This document shows positions 34,190 to 44,685 of a DNA stretch of 64,000 bases, one piece after another; position 1 is the first letter of the stretch, and each line of letters starts with the position of its first letter. Under the pieces are notes generated by a model. That model did not search any database. It saw only the letters and a list, made by a program, of their open reading frames with translations, and was not told the DNA's origin. The stretch is from Desulfosporosinus fructosivorans (GTDB lineage: Bacteria; Bacillota; Desulfitobacteriia; Desulfitobacteriales; Desulfitobacteriaceae). The stretch spans positions 248,001-312,000 of the forward strand of contig NZ_SPQQ01000003.1 of NCBI RefSeq assembly GCF_004766045.1, in the 5' to 3' direction. A program made the position numbers and the translations under genes.

Positions 34190-35674
34190 ATGGGAAAAGC
34201 GACTGGATTTTTAGAGTATGAAAGAGTAAATCCGAAGAAACGTCCTCCAGAAGAAAGAATCAAAGATTGGCAGGAACTAAGGCTTCCCCAGGATCTTGAG
34301 GCCGTAAAAACTCAGGGCGCGAGATGTATGAACTGTGGAGTTCCTTTTTGCAATGGCGGAGTTCTGTTAAACGGCATGGCAGCAGGATGTCCTGTGCACA
34401 ATCTTATTCCGGAGTGGAATGAGCTAGTTTATAAAGGACAGTGGGAGGCCGCTTACAAACGGTTGATTAGAACCAACCCGTTTCCAGAGTTTACGGGGAG
34501 AGTATGCCCTGCGCCTTGTGAAGGATCATGTACAGAAGGCTATATTATGGATTCCGTTACTATCAATAATCTTGAATATGAAATTATTGAGAAAGCCTTT
34601 GCCGAAGGCTGGGTAGTGCCAAGAAAAACCAAAGTTACCTGGAGAAAAATTGCTATTGTCGGTTCAGGTCCAGCCGGACTGTCAGCAGCCTATTATTTAA
34701 ATATTGTAGGTCATGACGTAACGGTTTACGAGAGAAACGACAGAGCTGGTGGCTTGCTGATGTACGGGATTCCTAACATGAAGCTCGAAAAACGAATCGT
34801 GGAAAGACGCATCGAGCTGATGAAGGCATCCGGAATCCAATTCGTGCTCAATACAGAGGTAGGCAAGGACATTCTTGCTCAGACATTGCTTGATCAGTAT
34901 GATGCGGTTGTGCTGTGTGCTGGGGCAACCAAGTCGCGGGGGCTGGATGTTGAGGGGAAAGAACTTAAGGGAGTTCATTTTGCGATAGATTTCCTGAAGG
35001 CCAATACTAAAAGCCTCCTAGACTCCGAACTTGAGGACGGCAACTATATAAGTGCCAAGGGCAAGAAGGTTATCATCCTTGGTGGTGGGGATACCGGAAC
35101 TGACTGTGTCGCGACCTCCATACGACATGGGTGCGAGAGCGTCCACCAGTTCGAAATTATGCCCGAACCGCCTGAAAGGAGAATAGCGGAGTCTAATCCA
35201 TGGCCGGAATGGCCTCTGAAGCTTAAAGTGGATTACGGCCAGGAAGAGGCCATAAGTCTTTATGGGAAAGATCCGAGAAATTACCTTATCTCCACGAAAA
35301 AGATTATGGGAAATGAGAACGGTGAGGTCAAGGAGGTTCATACTGTAGAAATTACTTGGGTTAAGAATTCCTCTGGAAGAATGGTTCCTCAAGAAGTTCC
35401 GGGCAGCGAAAAAGTATGGCTTGCAGACCTTGTGCTACTTGCTATGGGATTTTTAGGACCGGAAGATACGATTCCGAATGAGCTAATGCTTGAGAGAGAT
35501 TCCAGAAGCAATGTGCAAGCGGAATACGAGGTTTTCGAGACCAATGTGGAGAAGGTATTCACCGCAGGCGATATGAGAAGAGGGCAGAGTCTCGTTGTTT
35601 GGGCTATCCAAGAAGGAAAGCTTGTGGCACGGGAAGTTGATAAATTTTTGATGGGCAAGAGCGTGCTAAAATAG
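34190..35674 (+). CDS. gltD: Glutamate synthase, small (beta) subunit
   Basis: 494 residues from the ATG at 34190 (start [13 protein letters not shown] is typical of GltD; the longer frame from 34097 only translates a repeat). N-terminal cluster region [36 protein letters not shown] binds two 4Fe-4[18 protein letters not shown] is the FAD loop and [19 protein letters not shown] the NADPH loop. [17 protein letters not shown] closes the FAD site. It feeds NADPH electrons to GltB. Ammonia assimilation and the intracellular glutamate pool depend on the pair. Confidence 0.95.
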   Translation: MGKATGFLEYERVNPKKRPPEERIKDWQELRLPQDLEAVKTQGARCMNCGVPFCNGGVLLNGMAAGCPVHNLIPEWNELVYKGQWEAAYKRLIRTNPFPEFTGRVCPAPCEGSCTEGYIMDSVTINNLEYEIIEKAFAEGWVVPRKTKVTWRKIAIVGSGPAGLSAAYYLNIVGHDVTVYERNDRAGGLLMYGIPNMKLEKRIVERRIELMKASGIQFVLNTEVGKDILAQTLLDQYDAVVLCAGATKSRGLDVEGKELKGVHFAIDFLKANTKSLLDSELEDGNYISAKGKKVIILGGGDTGTDCVATSIRHGCESVHQFEIMPEPPERRIAESNPWPEWPLKLKVDYGQEEAISLYGKDPRNYLISTKKIMGNENGEVKEVHTVEITWVKNSSGRMVPQEVPGSEKVWLADLVLLAMGFLGPEDTIPNELMLERDSRSNVQAEYEVFETNVEKVFTAGDMRRGQSLVVWAIQEGKLVAREVDKFLMGKSVLK

Positions 35675-35792
35675 GGAGACCTCACATTAGCACCGCTCAT
35701 CGGAAGCTCGCGGACCAAACTAGTTGTTCAATCGCCTAATGAATGTGGGCGGGTTCCCGACAAATTCGCCACGACGGTCATGGTTTAATATA

Positions 35793-35853
35793 AACAAAAT
35801 CAAACCCATGTATGTGCTATCAGGAAGGGCACACATGGGTTTGATTTTGTTTG
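35793..35853. terminator. Strong bidirectional hairpin after gltD
   Basis: AAACAAAATCAAACCCATGT (35793-35812) pairs with the complementary ACATGGGTTTGATTTTGTTT segment (35832-35851), with extra GTG/CAC pairing inside and T-rich 3' flank. Confidence 0.7.
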
Positions 35854-36080
35854 CGGAGTGAATGCTAATAGTGACTGATTGTCACAGACCGCATTTCATA
35901 TTTCATTTAAAAGTTAGCTTAGTAAGCCAACTTTTACTATACTTGAAGATATTTTTGCTATATAATGAGAAATAGACATGAAACTCCATAATATTAATTA
36001 TTTCTTAATAATATTATACCACAAAGCTATATGAATGTCAAATGGGTTTTTAAGATTATGAGTTTAGGAGTGTGATTCCA

Positions 36081-38315
36081 ATGGACCTTTATCATGAAAA
36101 TCATCAAGAGGAAATTGAGTACCTTAGGGAAACAATCGCTTTTATTAAGGAAGAGGTGGAAAGGGAAGAGGGCGATTTAGCAGAGAAAAAGAGTGATTTA
36201 ATTGCCGCTAGAAAGGATGTGTATGAAAACACTGTTCATATTTCGAGCGACTTTGAGAGTCTTGTTGATATGAACCTATATCATTCGCAGATTAATAATC
36301 AAATCTCTAATTACAATACAAATTCACAGCGTATTAAGAAACTCAAGAAAATGATAAGCACTCCTTACTTTGGACGGTTTGACTTTATAGAAACGGGTTT
36401 TAGTGAAAAAGAAAAAATCTACATCGGACTTTACAATTTAATGGATAGGAACACAGGTCAAGTATACGTTTATGATTGGCGCGCGCCCATTTCAAGCGTA
36501 TTTTACAGGTACGAATTGGGTAAAGCAATGTATGACACTCCGGTAGGGATTAGTCGGGGAGATGTTTCGTTGAAAAGGCAGTATCAAATACGAAATTCTA
36601 AGCTCAAATACTTTTTTGATTGTAGTGTTAGGATCACCGACGAAATACTGCAGGAAGTATTAAGTCATAATACTTCCCCTAAAATGAAAAATATTATAGA
36701 AACTATTCAAAAGGAACAAGATGTAATTATTAGGGATAGGGAGCATGAGCTTTTAATCGTACAAGGTGTAGCGGGGAGTGGCAAAACATCGATTGCCCTG
36801 CATAGGATTGCTTTCCTTCTTTATGAAGGTCTTAATTCCAATCTACAGTCTAATAATGTCATCATCATTTCCCCCAACGCCGTTTTTAGTCACTATATTT
36901 CAAGTGTCCTCCCCGAGCTCGGAGAAGAAAACGTGAGGCAAAGCATTTTCGATGATCTGGTACTAGATGCTTTTAAAGGCAGGTTTGGTGAAGAAACTAG
37001 GGATATGCAGCTTGAAACATTGATACATTCCCGTGCGAAGAACGAAGGAGACCCAAGGTGGCAAAGCATCGATTTCAAAGGTTCAAGGATGTTTAAGCAA
37101 ATTCTTGATAGACTATTATGGCATTATGCGCATAGTCTCATTGTCTTCGAGGATGTATACTATAACGGAACGATTATTGCGACGAGGCAACAGTTAAAGA
37201 ACCGTTTTTTACACAATGAGATTGGTATTCCAATGGCAAAACAGCTCAAAATAATCGAAAAGACACTCTTAGAAAAGGTCCACCCCTTACAGAAAAAAAG
37301 GCTCAAACGATTGGAAAAGATTGTTGCAAAAAGTGAAGGACATGAATTTGAGATAAAGTCATTCAGCCGATTATTAGCGATTAAACAAGCCAAGGCATTT
37401 CGGGAACGAATTCAAAGATTTACGAACGTTGATTATGGTCAGTTATACGAGCTGCTTTTCAATAACCGTGGGCTTTTGGTTAAGCTGTCGCGAGGTCTAG
37501 GACTTCCAGAGAATATTGAAGAAATTGTTACAACAACTCAACAAAATCTTCAAAAGGGACAAGTGCACTATGAGGATTATGCGCCACTTCTTTATCTTAA
37601 GTTAAAAATCGAAGGGAATCATTTGTTTTCCGAAATTAAACATGTGGTCATTGATGAAGCGCAGGACTACTTTCCCCTGCAATATGAGGTTTTTAAACTT
37701 TTGTATAAAAATGCGACTTATACGGTCCTGGGAGATATTCAGCAGACGATTGAAAAGACGATAGACCGCACCCTCTATGAGGATATTTCAGAGATACTCA
37801 ATAAACGCAACACGGTTAAGCTGTCATTAGATAAAGGGTATAGATCAACTCGTGAAATCAACACCTTCACGCAGAAGCTTCTAGATGAAGGTACCAAACA
37901 AAATCATTGTTCTATTGAACGGCATGGTGAAGAACCTTTGGTTCTCCATCGAGAAACATCTGAGTCGATTGATGAGGCTATCATCAAGGATATTGCTCAT
38001 TTTACAGAGCAAGGGTATGAATCCATAGCCGTAATTTGTAAAACTCAGAATGATGCAGAAAAGGTGTATTGCCGGCTGAAAAAATCAGTGCAAATTACGC
38101 TTATTAAACCACGGGGCGGAGAAGTAATAAAAGGTGCCTTGGTCATTCCATCTTATATGGCGAAGGGATTAGAATTTGATGTTGTGATCGTTTACGATGT
38201 TAATAAGGAAAACTATTCGAGCGATTTTGATCAGAAATTACTCTACATTGCTTGTACGCGAGCGCTCCACCGGCTCGTTATTTATTATCAAGGAGATAAG
38301 AGCCCATTGATTTAA
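36081..38315 (+). CDS. helD: HelD-like RNA polymerase recycling helicase (UvrD/Rep superfamily 1)
   Basis: 744 residues from the ATG at 36081, with AGGAG ten bases upstream. N-terminal coiled coil (1-~75) typical of HelD. VQGVAGSGKTSIALHRIAFLL is Walker A near residue 230, then an inserted ~250-residue helical segment, VIDEAQDYFPLQYEVF (motif II), GDIQQTIEKT (motif III), KGYRSTREIN (motif IV), and AKGLEFDVVIVYD and YIACTRALHRLVIYY (motifs V/VI). HelD pulls stalled RNA polymerase off DNA using ATP. Monocistronic, preceded by a long AT-rich leader. Confidence 0.88.
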   Translation: MDLYHENHQEEIEYLRETIAFIKEEVEREEGDLAEKKSDLIAARKDVYENTVHISSDFESLVDMNLYHSQINNQISNYNTNSQRIKKLKKMISTPYFGRFDFIETGFSEKEKIYIGLYNLMDRNTGQVYVYDWRAPISSVFYRYELGKAMYDTPVGISRGDVSLKRQYQIRNSKLKYFFDCSVRITDEILQEVLSHNTSPKMKNIIETIQKEQDVIIRDREHELLIVQGVAGSGKTSIALHRIAFLLYEGLNSNLQSNNVIIISPNAVFSHYISSVLPELGEENVRQSIFDDLVLDAFKGRFGEETRDMQLETLIHSRAKNEGDPRWQSIDFKGSRMFKQILDRLLWHYAHSLIVFEDVYYNGTIIATRQQLKNRFLHNEIGIPMAKQLKIIEKTLLEKVHPLQKKRLKRLEKIVAKSEGHEFEIKSFSRLLAIKQAKAFRERIQRFTNVDYGQLYELLFNNRGLLVKLSRGLGLPENIEEIVTTTQQNLQKGQVHYEDYAPLLYLKLKIEGNHLFSEIKHVVIDEAQDYFPLQYEVFKLLYKNATYTVLGDIQQTIEKTIDRTLYEDISEILNKRNTVKLSLDKGYRSTREINTFTQKLLDEGTKQNHCSIERHGEEPLVLHRETSESIDEAIIKDIAHFTEQGYESIAVICKTQNDAEKVYCRLKKSVQITLIKPRGGEVIKGALVIPSYMAKGLEFDVVIVYDVNKENYSSDFDQKLLYIACTRALHRLVIYYQGDKSPLI

Positions 38316-38331
38316 GAGGTTATGCAAAGTG

Positions 38332-38368
38332 ACAGCCCCCTTGTCTTTAATTAGACAGGGGGGCTGTT
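38332..38368. terminator. Hairpin between convergent helD and ktrA
   Basis: ACAGCCCCCTTGTCT pairs with AGACAGGGGGGCTGT across a TTAATT loop (one G-U). The tail is weak on both sides. The arm ends (GACA/TGTC around a C-run) resemble the REP-like repeats at 24776-24913. Confidence 0.6.
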
Positions 38369-38400
38369 GGGTTATTGTGTAGAAGTGCTACGTTTATATA

Positions 38401-39051
38401 TTAGTCCGGTAACCGTGAAAGTGCTTTTTTGTTACACACAATCACTAAGATGTCTTTTTCCTCGATGGCTTCGTCCGCTCCCGGCGCAATAACAATCTGA
38501 TCTACACCTTTTTTGATAGCCACTACATTAATCTTATAAACCGCCCGCAAATTTAATTTTCCAAGGGTTTTGTTAATAAACTCAGTTGGAGCAATAATTT
38601 CAAAAATGCTGTAATCTAAGGACAATTCTATAAAATCCATGACATTTGTTCTAATTAGATTATTGGCCAAGCGGATGCCCATATCTTGTTCCGGATAAAC
38701 GATTTTATCTGCCCCAATTTTTTCCAAAACCTTCCCGTGCTGAACTGATTGGGCTTTTGCGACAACATAGGGTATTCCCATTTCTTTGAGCATCAAGGTG
38801 ATTAGTATGTTTGCCTCAAGGTCATCCCCGATCGCTACGATAGCTACATCAAAATTCCGTACACCTAATGCCCTGAGCGTCTCCTCTTCACGCGCGTCGG
38901 CCTGTACCGCTTGGGTCACATCCTGCGTTATGACTTGAACGGCATGTTCGTCCTTATCCATCGCTAAGACATCGTGGCCTAGTGTATTGAGGGTTTTAGC
39001 AACACTCGTTCCGAAACGGCCTAAGCCAATTACCACAAATTGTTTGCGCAC
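38401..39051 (-). CDS. ktrA: Potassium uptake regulatory subunit KtrA (RCK_N + RCK_C)
   Basis: 216 residues, GTG start after TAGGAGGA. FVVIGLGRFGTSVAKTLNTLGHDV is the nucleotide-binding Rossmann motif with the acidic residue (MDKDE) that follows. RCK_N to ~140 and RCK_C from ~145 (FEIIAPTEFINKTLGKLNL, GADEAIEEKDILVIV). KtrA forms an octameric ring gating KtrB; ATP opens and ADP closes it, and c-di-AMP binding to RCK_C inhibits it in characterised Firmicutes. Last gene of kdpDE-ktrBA. Confidence 0.9.
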   Translation of the reverse strand: MRKQFVVIGLGRFGTSVAKTLNTLGHDVLAMDKDEHAVQVITQDVTQAVQADAREEETLRALGVRNFDVAIVAIGDDLEANILITLMLKEMGIPYVVAKAQSVQHGKVLEKIGADKIVYPEQDMGIRLANNLIRTNVMDFIELSLDYSIFEIIAPTEFINKTLGKLNLRAVYKINVVAIKKGVDQIVIAPGADEAIEEKDILVIVCNKKALSRLPD

Positions 39052-39063
39052 TGATTTTTCCTC

Positions 39064-40398
39064 CTAGCCAATCATGATTCGTTCATCCGGATACTTGATT
39101 TGGGTGGATAGCTTATTGCGTTTTTGGGTTAGGAAAAAGGCTAGGGTCAACGGACCCACTCTTCCGATAAACATCGTTAAAGCGATGGCGATTTTACCGG
39201 CTACTGAAAGATGGGGAGTGATTCCTAGAGAAAGACCTACCGTTCCGAAGGCGGACGTCACCTCGAAAAGTAAAGTCTGTAAATCTGAATTTTCCGAGTG
39301 CGAAAGTATCGATAATACTATGAAGATCAAAAATATTGCTGAAGTTGTAATAGCCCAAGCCTTAGCAATTACTTCCCTAGGTATAGTTCGGCCCTTTAAA
39401 ACAACATGAAGATTATTTCGGTACGTACTCAATACAGATAGAATTATCGCTATAAACGTCGTAGTTTTAATCCCCCCGCCCGTTGAACCAGAGGAAGCAC
39501 CAATAAACATGAATACAATCATAGAAAGTAAGGTAGTCTCATACATATTTGAAATGTCTATGGTGTTAAATCCTGCTGTCCGAGTAGTCACCGATTGAAA
39601 GAAAGCGGCTAAAACCTTTGTACCTATGGGAAGAGGGCCTAAAGTCTTGGGATTTGCAAATTCCATGATTAAAATAAACACCGCCCCAAATAAGATCAAA
39701 GCTCCAGAAACCTGTAGGACTATTTTCGTATGAAGTCTTAACTTTTTCTGAGGTGTTAGTAGGTCCGCCAAAACAATAAAGCCTAACCCTCCCAAAATAA
39801 TCAAAAGCATGATGGTAATATTAATAATGGGATCACCGACGAAAGCAGTAAGGCTGGAAAAGTTACCAAAGAGATCAAACCCTGCATTATTAAAAGCTGA
39901 AATAGAGTGAAAGATACCATAATAAAGTGCTTTACTCCACCCAAAATCAGAATACCAACGTAAGGTTAGAATGAGGGCACCCATTGTTTCAATAGCAAAG
40001 GAAATCTGTAGGACAGACTTCGTTAATCGAACAATACCTTCAACTGAAACTTGGTTTAGGGCCTCTTGCAACAACAAGCGTTCCTTAAAGGTGATTTTCT
40101 TCCCTAAAATCATGGCAAACAGGGTGGCAAAAGTCATAAAGCCGAGACCACCCACTTGAATCATTAAAAGGATGACCCATTGCCCAAAGTACGTAAAGGT
40201 GGTTGCTGTATCCACAACCACTAACCCTGTAACGCAAACTGCCGAGGTAGCTGTAAAGACGGCATTCAAAAAAGGTAAGCCCAATCCATCCTGAGTTGCT
40301 TGTGGTAAGGCCAGTAATAAAGCTCCCAACAGAATAACTGCAGCAAAGCCAAAAACTAAGACTCGAGCTGGTGTCATGATTTTCCCAAGTGTGTTCAA
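39064..40398 (-). CDS. ktrB: Potassium-translocating subunit KtrB (TrkH/KtrB family)
   Basis: 444 residues, TTG start after GGAGGGAAAAGGG; an internal ATG (Met8) is an alternative. Four repeated M1-P-M2 units: filter regions include TSAVCVTGLVVVDT, HSISAFNNAGFDLFG, TTRTAGFNTIDIS and TSAFGTVGLSLG. The gating loop FIGASSGSTGGGIKTTTF is present. Na+-dependent K+ uptake with KtrA. Starts 24 bases after the kdpE stop. Confidence 0.93.
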   Translation of the reverse strand: MNTLGKIMTPARVLVFGFAAVILLGALLLALPQATQDGLGLPFLNAVFTATSAVCVTGLVVVDTATTFTYFGQWVILLMIQVGGLGFMTFATLFAMILGKKITFKERLLLQEALNQVSVEGIVRLTKSVLQISFAIETMGALILTLRWYSDFGWSKALYYGIFHSISAFNNAGFDLFGNFSSLTAFVGDPIINITIMLLIILGGLGFIVLADLLTPQKKLRLHTKIVLQVSGALILFGAVFILIMEFANPKTLGPLPIGTKVLAAFFQSVTTRTAGFNTIDISNMYETTLLSMIVFMFIGASSGSTGGGIKTTTFIAIILSVLSTYRNNLHVVLKGRTIPREVIAKAWAITTSAIFLIFIVLSILSHSENSDLQTLLFEVTSAFGTVGLSLGITPHLSVAGKIAIALTMFIGRVGPLTLAFFLTQKRNKLSTQIKYPDERIMIG

Positions 40399-40422
40399 TC
40401 CCTTTTCCCTCCAAGTAAGTCA

Positions 40423-41106
40423 TTAGAGCAAGCGATATCCAACTCCCGGTTCGGTGATAATATGGTGTGGGCGGGATGGGTCACGTTCGAGCTTTCTTCT
40501 GATCTGACCAATGTAAACTCGTAAATACTGTACTTCCTTCTCATAGGACGGTCCCCATACAGTACGAAGTAAATAACTATGGGTTATAACCTTTCCTGTA
40601 TTGATCGCCAGATTTTTTACAATCTCATATTCCGTTAAGGTAAGCTTGATCTCCTCATCATCCCGTGTGACCCGGCGATGTAATAAATCAAGGGTCAAGT
40701 CCTCAAAATGTAAAACCGGCTGTTCCTCCACTCCGACAGTGTGGCGCATTGCCGCTCGAATTCGAGCTAGCAATTCACCCATACCAAAGGGTTTCGTGAC
40801 ATAGTCATTCGCACCTAAGTCCAAGGCAGCAATTTTATCACTCTCTTGTTCCTTGACCGAGAGAATGATTATGGGAACTTTAGCCCATTCTCGCAACTGA
40901 CGCACTACGTCTAGTCCATCGATATCGGGTAAACCTAAATCTAAGACGACTAAGTCCGGGCTGAACATCGCGACAGCCTCAAGACCCTCTCTGCCTGTCC
41001 TGGCTTCTTTAACAAAATATCCATGACTGGTTAAGGCCACCCGTAGAAATCTCCTAATCTGTGTGTCGTCATCAATAATCAAAATTCGCTGACCTTTGTT
41101 TTCCAT
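40423..41106 (-). CDS. kdpE: Response regulator KdpE (OmpR family)
   Basis: 227 residues from the ATG at 41106, one base from the kdpD stop, with the GGGAGAG site inside the kdpD end. Receiver domain: LIIDDDTQIRRFL, phospho-Asp in DLVVLDLGLPDIDGL, ILSVKEQESDKIAAL, YVTKPFGMGEL. Winged helix: LTLTEYEIVKNLAIN and VQYLRVYIGQIRRKLE. KdpE normally activates kdpFABC; here no Kdp pump genes are in the window and the natural target may be ktrBA, downstream in the same operon, and unlinked genes. Confidence 0.92.
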   Translation of the reverse strand: MENKGQRILIIDDDTQIRRFLRVALTSHGYFVKEARTGREGLEAVAMFSPDLVVLDLGLPDIDGLDVVRQLREWAKVPIIILSVKEQESDKIAALDLGANDYVTKPFGMGELLARIRAAMRHTVGVEEQPVLHFEDLTLDLLHRRVTRDDEEIKLTLTEYEIVKNLAINTGKVITHSYLLRTVWGPSYEKEVQYLRVYIGQIRRKLERDPSRPHHIITEPGVGYRLL

Positions 41107-41107
41107 C

Positions 41108-43774
41108 TTACTCTCCCTCACTCATCTCAGGCACTATCCCAAACGATTGCTCGGTTAACGGTAAGGTAAATGTAATTGTCACACCACCAAGTTTATTATT
41201 TTCGGCCCAAATATCCCCACCATGTGCTTCAATAAGTCCTTTACAGATAGCAAGTCCGAGCCCTGTTCCACTCACCTGTAGAGGGGAACTGAGTCGATAA
41301 AACTTATCAAAGACTTTGCTTAAATCCGTCTCAGGAATGCCATGGCCCCGATTAGCGACTACGATCTCTAGTTGCTTTCCTTGTTGCCGGATGGATATCA
41401 TTATTTTGCTAGAGGCTTCGGAGTACTTAAGTGCATTATCTAGCAGGTTGATCAAAACCTGTTCTATTAAAATCCCATCGGCTTGCACCAAAGGCAAACC
41501 TTCCTGGATATCAATGCCCAATGGTCGTCGAGTTAAGGTGTTTCCGAGCCTATTGATTGCTACTCCAACGATATCTTGTAGATCGCACCATTCTTTATTT
41601 AGGCGAAGCATGCCACTTTCTAGCCGGGCCATATCTAATAAGTTACTAATAAATCGATTCATTCGTTCAGCCCCATGTAGAATCGTTTTATGCAACTCAA
41701 TGCGGGCCTCAGGGCCAAAGACCAGATTTTGGTCTTCTAAAAGTCCAGTGACAGCTCCGATGATGGAAGCGAGGGGTGTCCGCAAATCATGCGAAAGTGA
41801 ATTAAAAAGTGCTGTGCGTAAACGTTCAGACTCTACTAAAGAAAGAGACTCTCTGGCTTGTTCTGCCAATTTTACTCGATTGATGGCCATGGCCGATAGT
41901 CCCGTAAAGGCTTCTAATAAGCGAATTCGCTCAGAGTCAAATTGCGCTTTACTATCCTTGATATATATTCCAAGAACTCCTTGGGTTCCCTGTTCTGTAC
42001 TTAGTGGCAAATATAGGGCTTGAGCATTTTCTGAAGTCTCAGTACCATTACCCGCTTTTAGTCCTCTTTCAAAGACCCAGGTGGCAACAGAAAGTTCATG
42101 TTTATCTAAGAAATTGTTAAGTCCAGAGTCCTTCCTGAGCACCAATTGAGCTTTTTCATTAGGTAAAAGTAAGAGAACTTGCCCTTCTAATGTCTTGGAG
42201 ACATTACTAACGATGCAATCTAACACAGCATCTAGATTATCGACTGCAGCGATATCACGGCTTAGAGAATAAAGTGCTGAGATGTTATTTTCTCGCTGTC
42301 GAGAATAATTTATCTGTTTTTTTAATCGATCCGATAGAGTTCCAGTAATCAAACCGACCAACATGAAAATACCAAAGCTAATTAGATAACGAAAATCCGC
42401 AACAGTAAATTGAAAGAATGGAGGAACAAAGAAAAGATCAAAGGCAATCGTCGTCATTAACGCAGTTACAATGGCAGGTAGGGTTCCCCAGAGGGCAGCA
42501 CTTATTAGAATAGGAAGAAGATAGGTCAAAGAAATATTGACCAAGCCTAAAAATGGATTAACTAAGGCAAACACTAAAGTCATGACAACGACCATGAGAC
42601 TTGATGCCAAATAAGGAATTACCTCCGTCAAACTGCACCGTTGCGTTTTAGTTCTTACTTCTTCCTCTTTCTTCCCTAACTGAATTTCAAGTGCCTTTGA
42701 CTCTTGTTGACACCCAGGAATAACATGAATACTAATACCCTGGCTTCGCCGAATCACTTTATCCACTACCGATCCATGAATTATCTCCCAGAAACGAGTA
42801 TGCTCAGGCTTTCCAATAATTATCTGGGAAATATTGCGTTTCTTTGCCAGTTCCAAAATTGCTTCGGCGATACTATTTCCGGTTAGCCCGATTATTTCTG
42901 CCCCCAGTTCCTCCGCTAACCGAAGATTGTTGGCCATAGAATCTTTTTCAGACTCACTAGGGAAGCGGCGTAGGGTTTCGACATGAACGGCAAATAATTC
43001 CCCTTGAACCTTCTCTGTCATTCTTTTTGCAATCCGAATCAACTGAGCTGAGAAGGGACTAGCACTTATGCAAACTAGAATCCTTTCTCCCGTTGGCCAC
43101 TGTCCGTCGATCCCATGGGCTCGCCTATAAGACTCTAGCTGACGATCCACTCGTTGCGCTGTATAGCGAAGGGCCAATTCCCTGAGAGCATTGATATTGC
43201 CAGGTCGATAAAATTTTTTAAAATCTTCTTTTTCCCGATTAGGAACATAGACTTTACCATCTTTCAACCTTTGAATTAACTCCTCGGGCGGTATATCAAT
43301 TAGTTGAATTTGGGACGCAGTTTCTAAGACTTGATCAGGAACTGTTTCCCGTACGGTAACACCTGTTATTTGAGTTACTATATCATTGAGTGTCTCTAAG
43401 TCTTGAATATTCAAGGTAGTATAAACGTGTATTCCCGCTGACAATAATTCTTTGACATCTTTGTACCGTTTTTTGTGCCGAGATCCTTCTGCGTTTGTGT
43501 GGGCTAGTTCGTCAATCAAGACAAGTTGAGGATGACGTGTCAAGACTGCATCCAAATCCATTTCCAAAGTACCCATAAATTCTTGGGATTTTTTGGGGAT
43601 GACTGTTAATCCTTTGAGCATAGCCTCGGTATCCACTCTTCCATGAGTTTCTACCAAACCCACAACCACATCTACACCTTCTGACACTCTGCCTAAGGCC
43701 GCTTCTAGCATTGCATAAGTTTTCCCAACTCCTGAAGCTGCCCCTAAGAATATTGTTAGGTTTCCCTTTGTCAT
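41108..43774 (-). CDS. kdpD: Osmosensitive K+ channel histidine kinase KdpD
   Basis: 888 residues, ATG with GAGGG upstream. 1-~210: KdpD domain with Walker A FLGAASGVGKTYAML and Walker B-like LVLIDELAHTNAEGSRHKK. ~230-355: universal-stress domain; S237-A-S239, twenty residues, then LFAVH (260-264) resembles the SxS-X20-FTAxY signature tied to c-di-AMP binding in staphylococcal KdpD. ~385-480: four membrane helices. ~505-640: GAF. HisKA with H662 (NSLSHDLRTPLAS), then HATPase (NLLDNALKYSE, GTGLGLAICKGLIEAHGG). Senses potassium/turgor and phosphorylates KdpE. Confidence 0.93.
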   Translation of the reverse strand: MTKGNLTIFLGAASGVGKTYAMLEAALGRVSEGVDVVVGLVETHGRVDTEAMLKGLTVIPKKSQEFMGTLEMDLDAVLTRHPQLVLIDELAHTNAEGSRHKKRYKDVKELLSAGIHVYTTLNIQDLETLNDIVTQITGVTVRETVPDQVLETASQIQLIDIPPEELIQRLKDGKVYVPNREKEDFKKFYRPGNINALRELALRYTAQRVDRQLESYRRAHGIDGQWPTGERILVCISASPFSAQLIRIAKRMTEKVQGELFAVHVETLRRFPSESEKDSMANNLRLAEELGAEIIGLTGNSIAEAILELAKKRNISQIIIGKPEHTRFWEIIHGSVVDKVIRRSQGISIHVIPGCQQESKALEIQLGKKEEEVRTKTQRCSLTEVIPYLASSLMVVVMTLVFALVNPFLGLVNISLTYLLPILISAALWGTLPAIVTALMTTIAFDLFFVPPFFQFTVADFRYLISFGIFMLVGLITGTLSDRLKKQINYSRQRENNISALYSLSRDIAAVDNLDAVLDCIVSNVSKTLEGQVLLLLPNEKAQLVLRKDSGLNNFLDKHELSVATWVFERGLKAGNGTETSENAQALYLPLSTEQGTQGVLGIYIKDSKAQFDSERIRLLEAFTGLSAMAINRVKLAEQARESLSLVESERLRTALFNSLSHDLRTPLASIIGAVTGLLEDQNLVFGPEARIELHKTILHGAERMNRFISNLLDMARLESGMLRLNKEWCDLQDIVGVAINRLGNTLTRRPLGIDIQEGLPLVQADGILIEQVLINLLDNALKYSEASSKIMISIRQQGKQLEIVVANRGHGIPETDLSKVFDKFYRLSSPLQVSGTGLGLAICKGLIEAHGGDIWAENNKLGGVTITFTLPLTEQSFGIVPEMSEGE

Positions 43775-44154
43775 TTATTTCACCCTCGGTTTTCTGCGTA
43801 CATCTTATTGTCTAACAAACGCAACTTTTCATACTGAGTGCTGCCTTATTATAAATCTATTATTCATATAAAAGGCGTAAAGATAATAGTGAAGAGCATA
43901 AAGAAATTATAAAGATTTTTATCCAATAATAGGTATTCTATCAGAGTAGGTGGTTTAAAAAAGTCTACCCTATTAGGGACATATTTGCAAAGTAAAAACG
44001 TATTTGTCCTAGGAAAATTAGCAAAACTCCTTGAAACAATGAAATGACGAATAATAACGTGGTCGAAGGAGTTTACTAAAGTTTTGGAAACTGAGCATAG
44101 TTAGCGCATAAAATCCCTTGCTCTATCATAAGTTGTGGCAAGGGGGTAGAGGGT
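43775..44154. other. Divergent intergenic region kdpD / small membrane gene
   Basis: 380 AT-rich bases with no gene. It must contain the kdpDE-ktrBA promoter (minus) and that of the small membrane gene (plus); I do not see a consensus pair I would defend. Confidence 0.4.
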
Positions 44155-44406
44155 ATGTTAGATCTAACCACTTGGATGAGTTATGCATTTTTTGTTCTTT
44201 GCCTGGCCCTTGGTTGGGGCGCTGCCGGAGCCCTTGATTTCGATGGAATTTTGCGGCGATCGACGTCTCGGGGGGTGCGTTTTCTACTGCGTGTCGGCGT
44301 GGCTTTGGTATTGGCGGAAGGATTTAGAGTTTTTTTAAGCTTTGTGCTTGGCCCTATGCTTGATATGTTTGTTCATCAAAGCATCAATGGTTTTAAGGCG
44401 TATTGA
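44155..44406 (+). CDS. Small membrane protein of unknown function
   Basis: 83 residues, ATG after a weak GGTAGAGG site. Two hydrophobic helices (about 8-28 and 43-68) separated by a basic loop LRRSTSRGVRFLL. Size and topology resemble the DUF1146/YwzB family of Firmicutes, but I cannot confirm it by eye. Neighbours (kdpD divergent, murT downstream after 280 bases) do not define a role. Confidence 0.55.
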   Translation: MLDLTTWMSYAFFVLCLALGWGAAGALDFDGILRRSTSRGVRFLLRVGVALVLAEGFRVFLSFVLGPMLDMFVHQSINGFKAY

Positions 44407-44685
44407 TCTTTTGTTGAACGTTCACTTAAAAAAATCAATATTACGTATAACCTCTGGAATCTTTCTATAAGGTTTAGGAGGTTTTTCTTTTGAAGAAGCT
44501 TTAAGTAATGTCCGTGATGAGTAGGTCAGTATTAATGTGTATGTGCTATAATAGGTAGCAGTTATGGTGAGCGGGATATTCTTTGGATCTTCTGTGGTGA
44601 TGTTTGCAGTAAAGGGTTTTTGGTTGATAATACAAGTAAGAGTGTTATAATTTTAGAAATTATGATTAGGATTTAAGGAGATACG

